DNA of 31,577 nt from JANPII01 sp031424915 (GTDB lineage: Bacteria; Pseudomonadota; Alphaproteobacteria; Rickettsiales; Midichloriaceae), in NCBI GenBank assembly GCA_031424915.1, contig JANPII010000057.1, positions 1 to 31,577 of the forward strand, given 5' to 3'. Made by a program: the position numbers and the translations under genes. Below the pieces are notes generated by a model. The model ran no database searches. It saw only the letters and a list, made by a program, of their open reading frames with translations, and had not been told where the DNA came from. The first letter of the stretch is position 1; every line of letters begins with the position of its first letter. Below are positions 30,557 through 31,577 of the stretch, in pieces.

Positions 30557-31577
30557 TTATGAAGTGCGGCAATAGCACTGGCTAAAGCCATCAGCACACC
30601 GAAAAGTACTAGTATTTGGCTCACAACAAAGCGCAGCCAAACATTCTATAAAGAGCGTATCAGTGGATAATGTATTGACACGGAAGTAACCAGGTACGCG
30701 ATGTGCTGTGGCTAATTTGCGATACTCTATATCTAGCTCTACCTTTGTTTCTGAATGCTCAGAAACAAAAGCTATGGGGACTATAATCACTGACACTTGG
30801 TCTAATCCGGCCTGAATGATTTCATTGTGTGTAGAAGGCTCTAGCCAGCGCAGTGGCCCAACCTTACTTTGATAGCAAATTCTATAATCTAAAGATTTTA
30901 TTCCTATCTCTTCGACTACAGCTGAGACCGAAGCTTCTATTTGTGATTGATATGGGTCACCTTGTTTAATGCGCTTAAGTGGTAAGCCATGCGCAGAAAA
31001 CAGCACACGAGGCTGATGGTCCGGGACCTGCTTAAGTGCTTGAGCGTATGTTTGGCGCACTGCTTGAGCATAACCACGCACAAATCCTGAAGCTTTAGGG
31101 TAGCAACATACCACATTAGTTGGCACCTGCAATCCTGCCGTAGCTGCGCTTTGCTGCCAGTTTTCAATAGACGACGCAGTAGTAGAGGTAGAAAACTGAG
31201 GATAGAGTGGCAATAATATTATTTTCGAAGGGCCCCATTCTTGTACTTCTTGTACCACTTGCGGTGACATTGGGTGCCAATAGCGCATACAATAGAAGAC
31301 CTTATATTCCACTTCTTTGCTCTGTACTAGTACCTCTTGTAACGCCTGCACCTGTGCTACAGTTTGCGGCACAATAGATGAGCTCCCACCCATCATAGCA
31401 TATATTGCTCGAGCCTTAGGGGCACGTAAGGTAGAAATCAATAACGCCAGCATATACCGCCAAGGCTGAGACCAAGATAGTATTGCCTTGTCGGAAAACA
31501 GATTAAATAGAAAGGGGTAGACAGAGGTTAGGCTATCTGGCCCCCCAAGGTTGAATAGAACTACTGCTATTTTTTGG
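30557..31577 (-). CDS. hemH: Ferrochelatase, N-terminally truncated by the window edge
   Basis: HemH inserts ferrous iron into protoporphyrin IX, the last step of heme synthesis. On the minus strand the frame stays open from the window edge, giving QKIAVVLFNLGGPDSL and LFSDKAILSW before the first in-window ATG (31453), which is therefore internal. The core has the MRYWHP block, LPLYPQFSTSTTASS, the catalytic-His motif FSAHGLP, ICYQSKVGPLRWLEPST, and FVSEHSETKVELDIEY. The extreme C-terminus is cysteine-rich (CxxxxxxCxC spacing, codons 30569-30601), and CCYPKASGF holds further cysteines, suggesting a [2Fe-2S] cluster of the type known in several bacterial ferrochelatases. The stop codon directly abuts the stop of the convergent flbD-like gene, with no gap. 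Confidence 0.95.
   Translation of the reverse strand, partial: QKIAVVLFNLGGPDSLTSVYPFLFNLFSDKAILSWSQPWRYMLALLISTLRAPKARAIYAMMGGSSSIVPQTVAQVQALQEVLVQSKEVEYKVFYCMRYWHPMSPQVVQEVQEWGPSKIILLPLYPQFSTSTTASSIENWQQSAATAGLQVPTNVVCCYPKASGFVRGYAQAVRQTYAQALKQVPDHQPRVLFSAHGLPLKRIKQGDPYQSQIEASVSAVVEEIGIKSLDYRICYQSKVGPLRWLEPSTHNEIIQAGLDQVSVIIVPIAFVSEHSETKVELDIEYRKLATAHRVPGYFRVNTLSTDTLFIECLAALCCEPNTSTFRCADGFSQCYCRTS

Noticed and set aside
31451..31453. ATG at 31453 as the true start of ferrochelatase
   Set aside because: The frame remains open to the edge and encodes the conserved ferrochelatase N-terminal motif, so the ATG is internal.

Overview
The window comes from an AT-rich alphaproteobacterium, most likely a member of the Rickettsiales that kept flagella (a Midichloriaceae-like endosymbiont). 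This rests on gene content, not on a phylogeny. It carries a compact virB8-virB9-virB10-virB11-virD4 type IV secretion operon of the Rickettsiales (rvh) type, an unlinked NtrY/NtrX pair, an NDUFA9-like complex I protein, an Fe-type superoxide dismutase and ferrochelatase, together with fliN and an flbD-like flagellar regulator, which most Rickettsiales lack. Neither edge falls at a gene boundary: the first gene (SSS-GGDEF fusion) is cut at its 5' end and the last (ferrochelatase) is cut at its N-terminus.

Layout: (1) 1-4571: a membrane receptor fused to a GGDEF domain, tRNA-Lys(UUU), rodA, and a lone prepilin-like gene on the minus strand. (2) 4759-10318: secD, an ntrY-type sensor kinase and two tandem paralogous EamA/DMT transporters, all plus strand with overlaps or near-overlaps, probably one operon. 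(3) 10326-12024: a minus-strand NDUFA9-like SDR protein divergent from sodB. (4) 12056-18954: the T4SS operon, followed on the same strand by a secreted lytic transglycosylase (VirB1-like candidate) and a DsbB-type thiol oxidase; both could serve envelope assembly of the secretion machine. (5) 18955-21144: a large imperfect inverted repeat, ntrX on the minus strand, and a long non-coding stretch containing a MITE-like element. (6) 21145-26181: a single unrecognised ORF of 1678 residues with three tandem modules of about 228 residues and an in-frame run of eight G. (7) 26309-27644: uppS-cdsA (lipid carrier and phospholipid precursors), then a second copy of the MITE-like element touching the stop codon of an unrecognised glycine/alanine-rich membrane protein. 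(8) 28679-30556: fliN and a divergent flbD-like regulator; then convergent ferrochelatase.

The most distinctive items are the SLC5/SSS + CqsS-like + GGDEF fusion, the giant modular protein with its homopolymer tract, the pair of structured short repeat elements, and the contrast between NtrX (no GAFTGA loop) and the FlbD-like protein (GAFTGA present, degenerate receiver), which implies that a sigma-54 system is in use for flagella. No CRISPR array, rRNA or transposase gene was seen.
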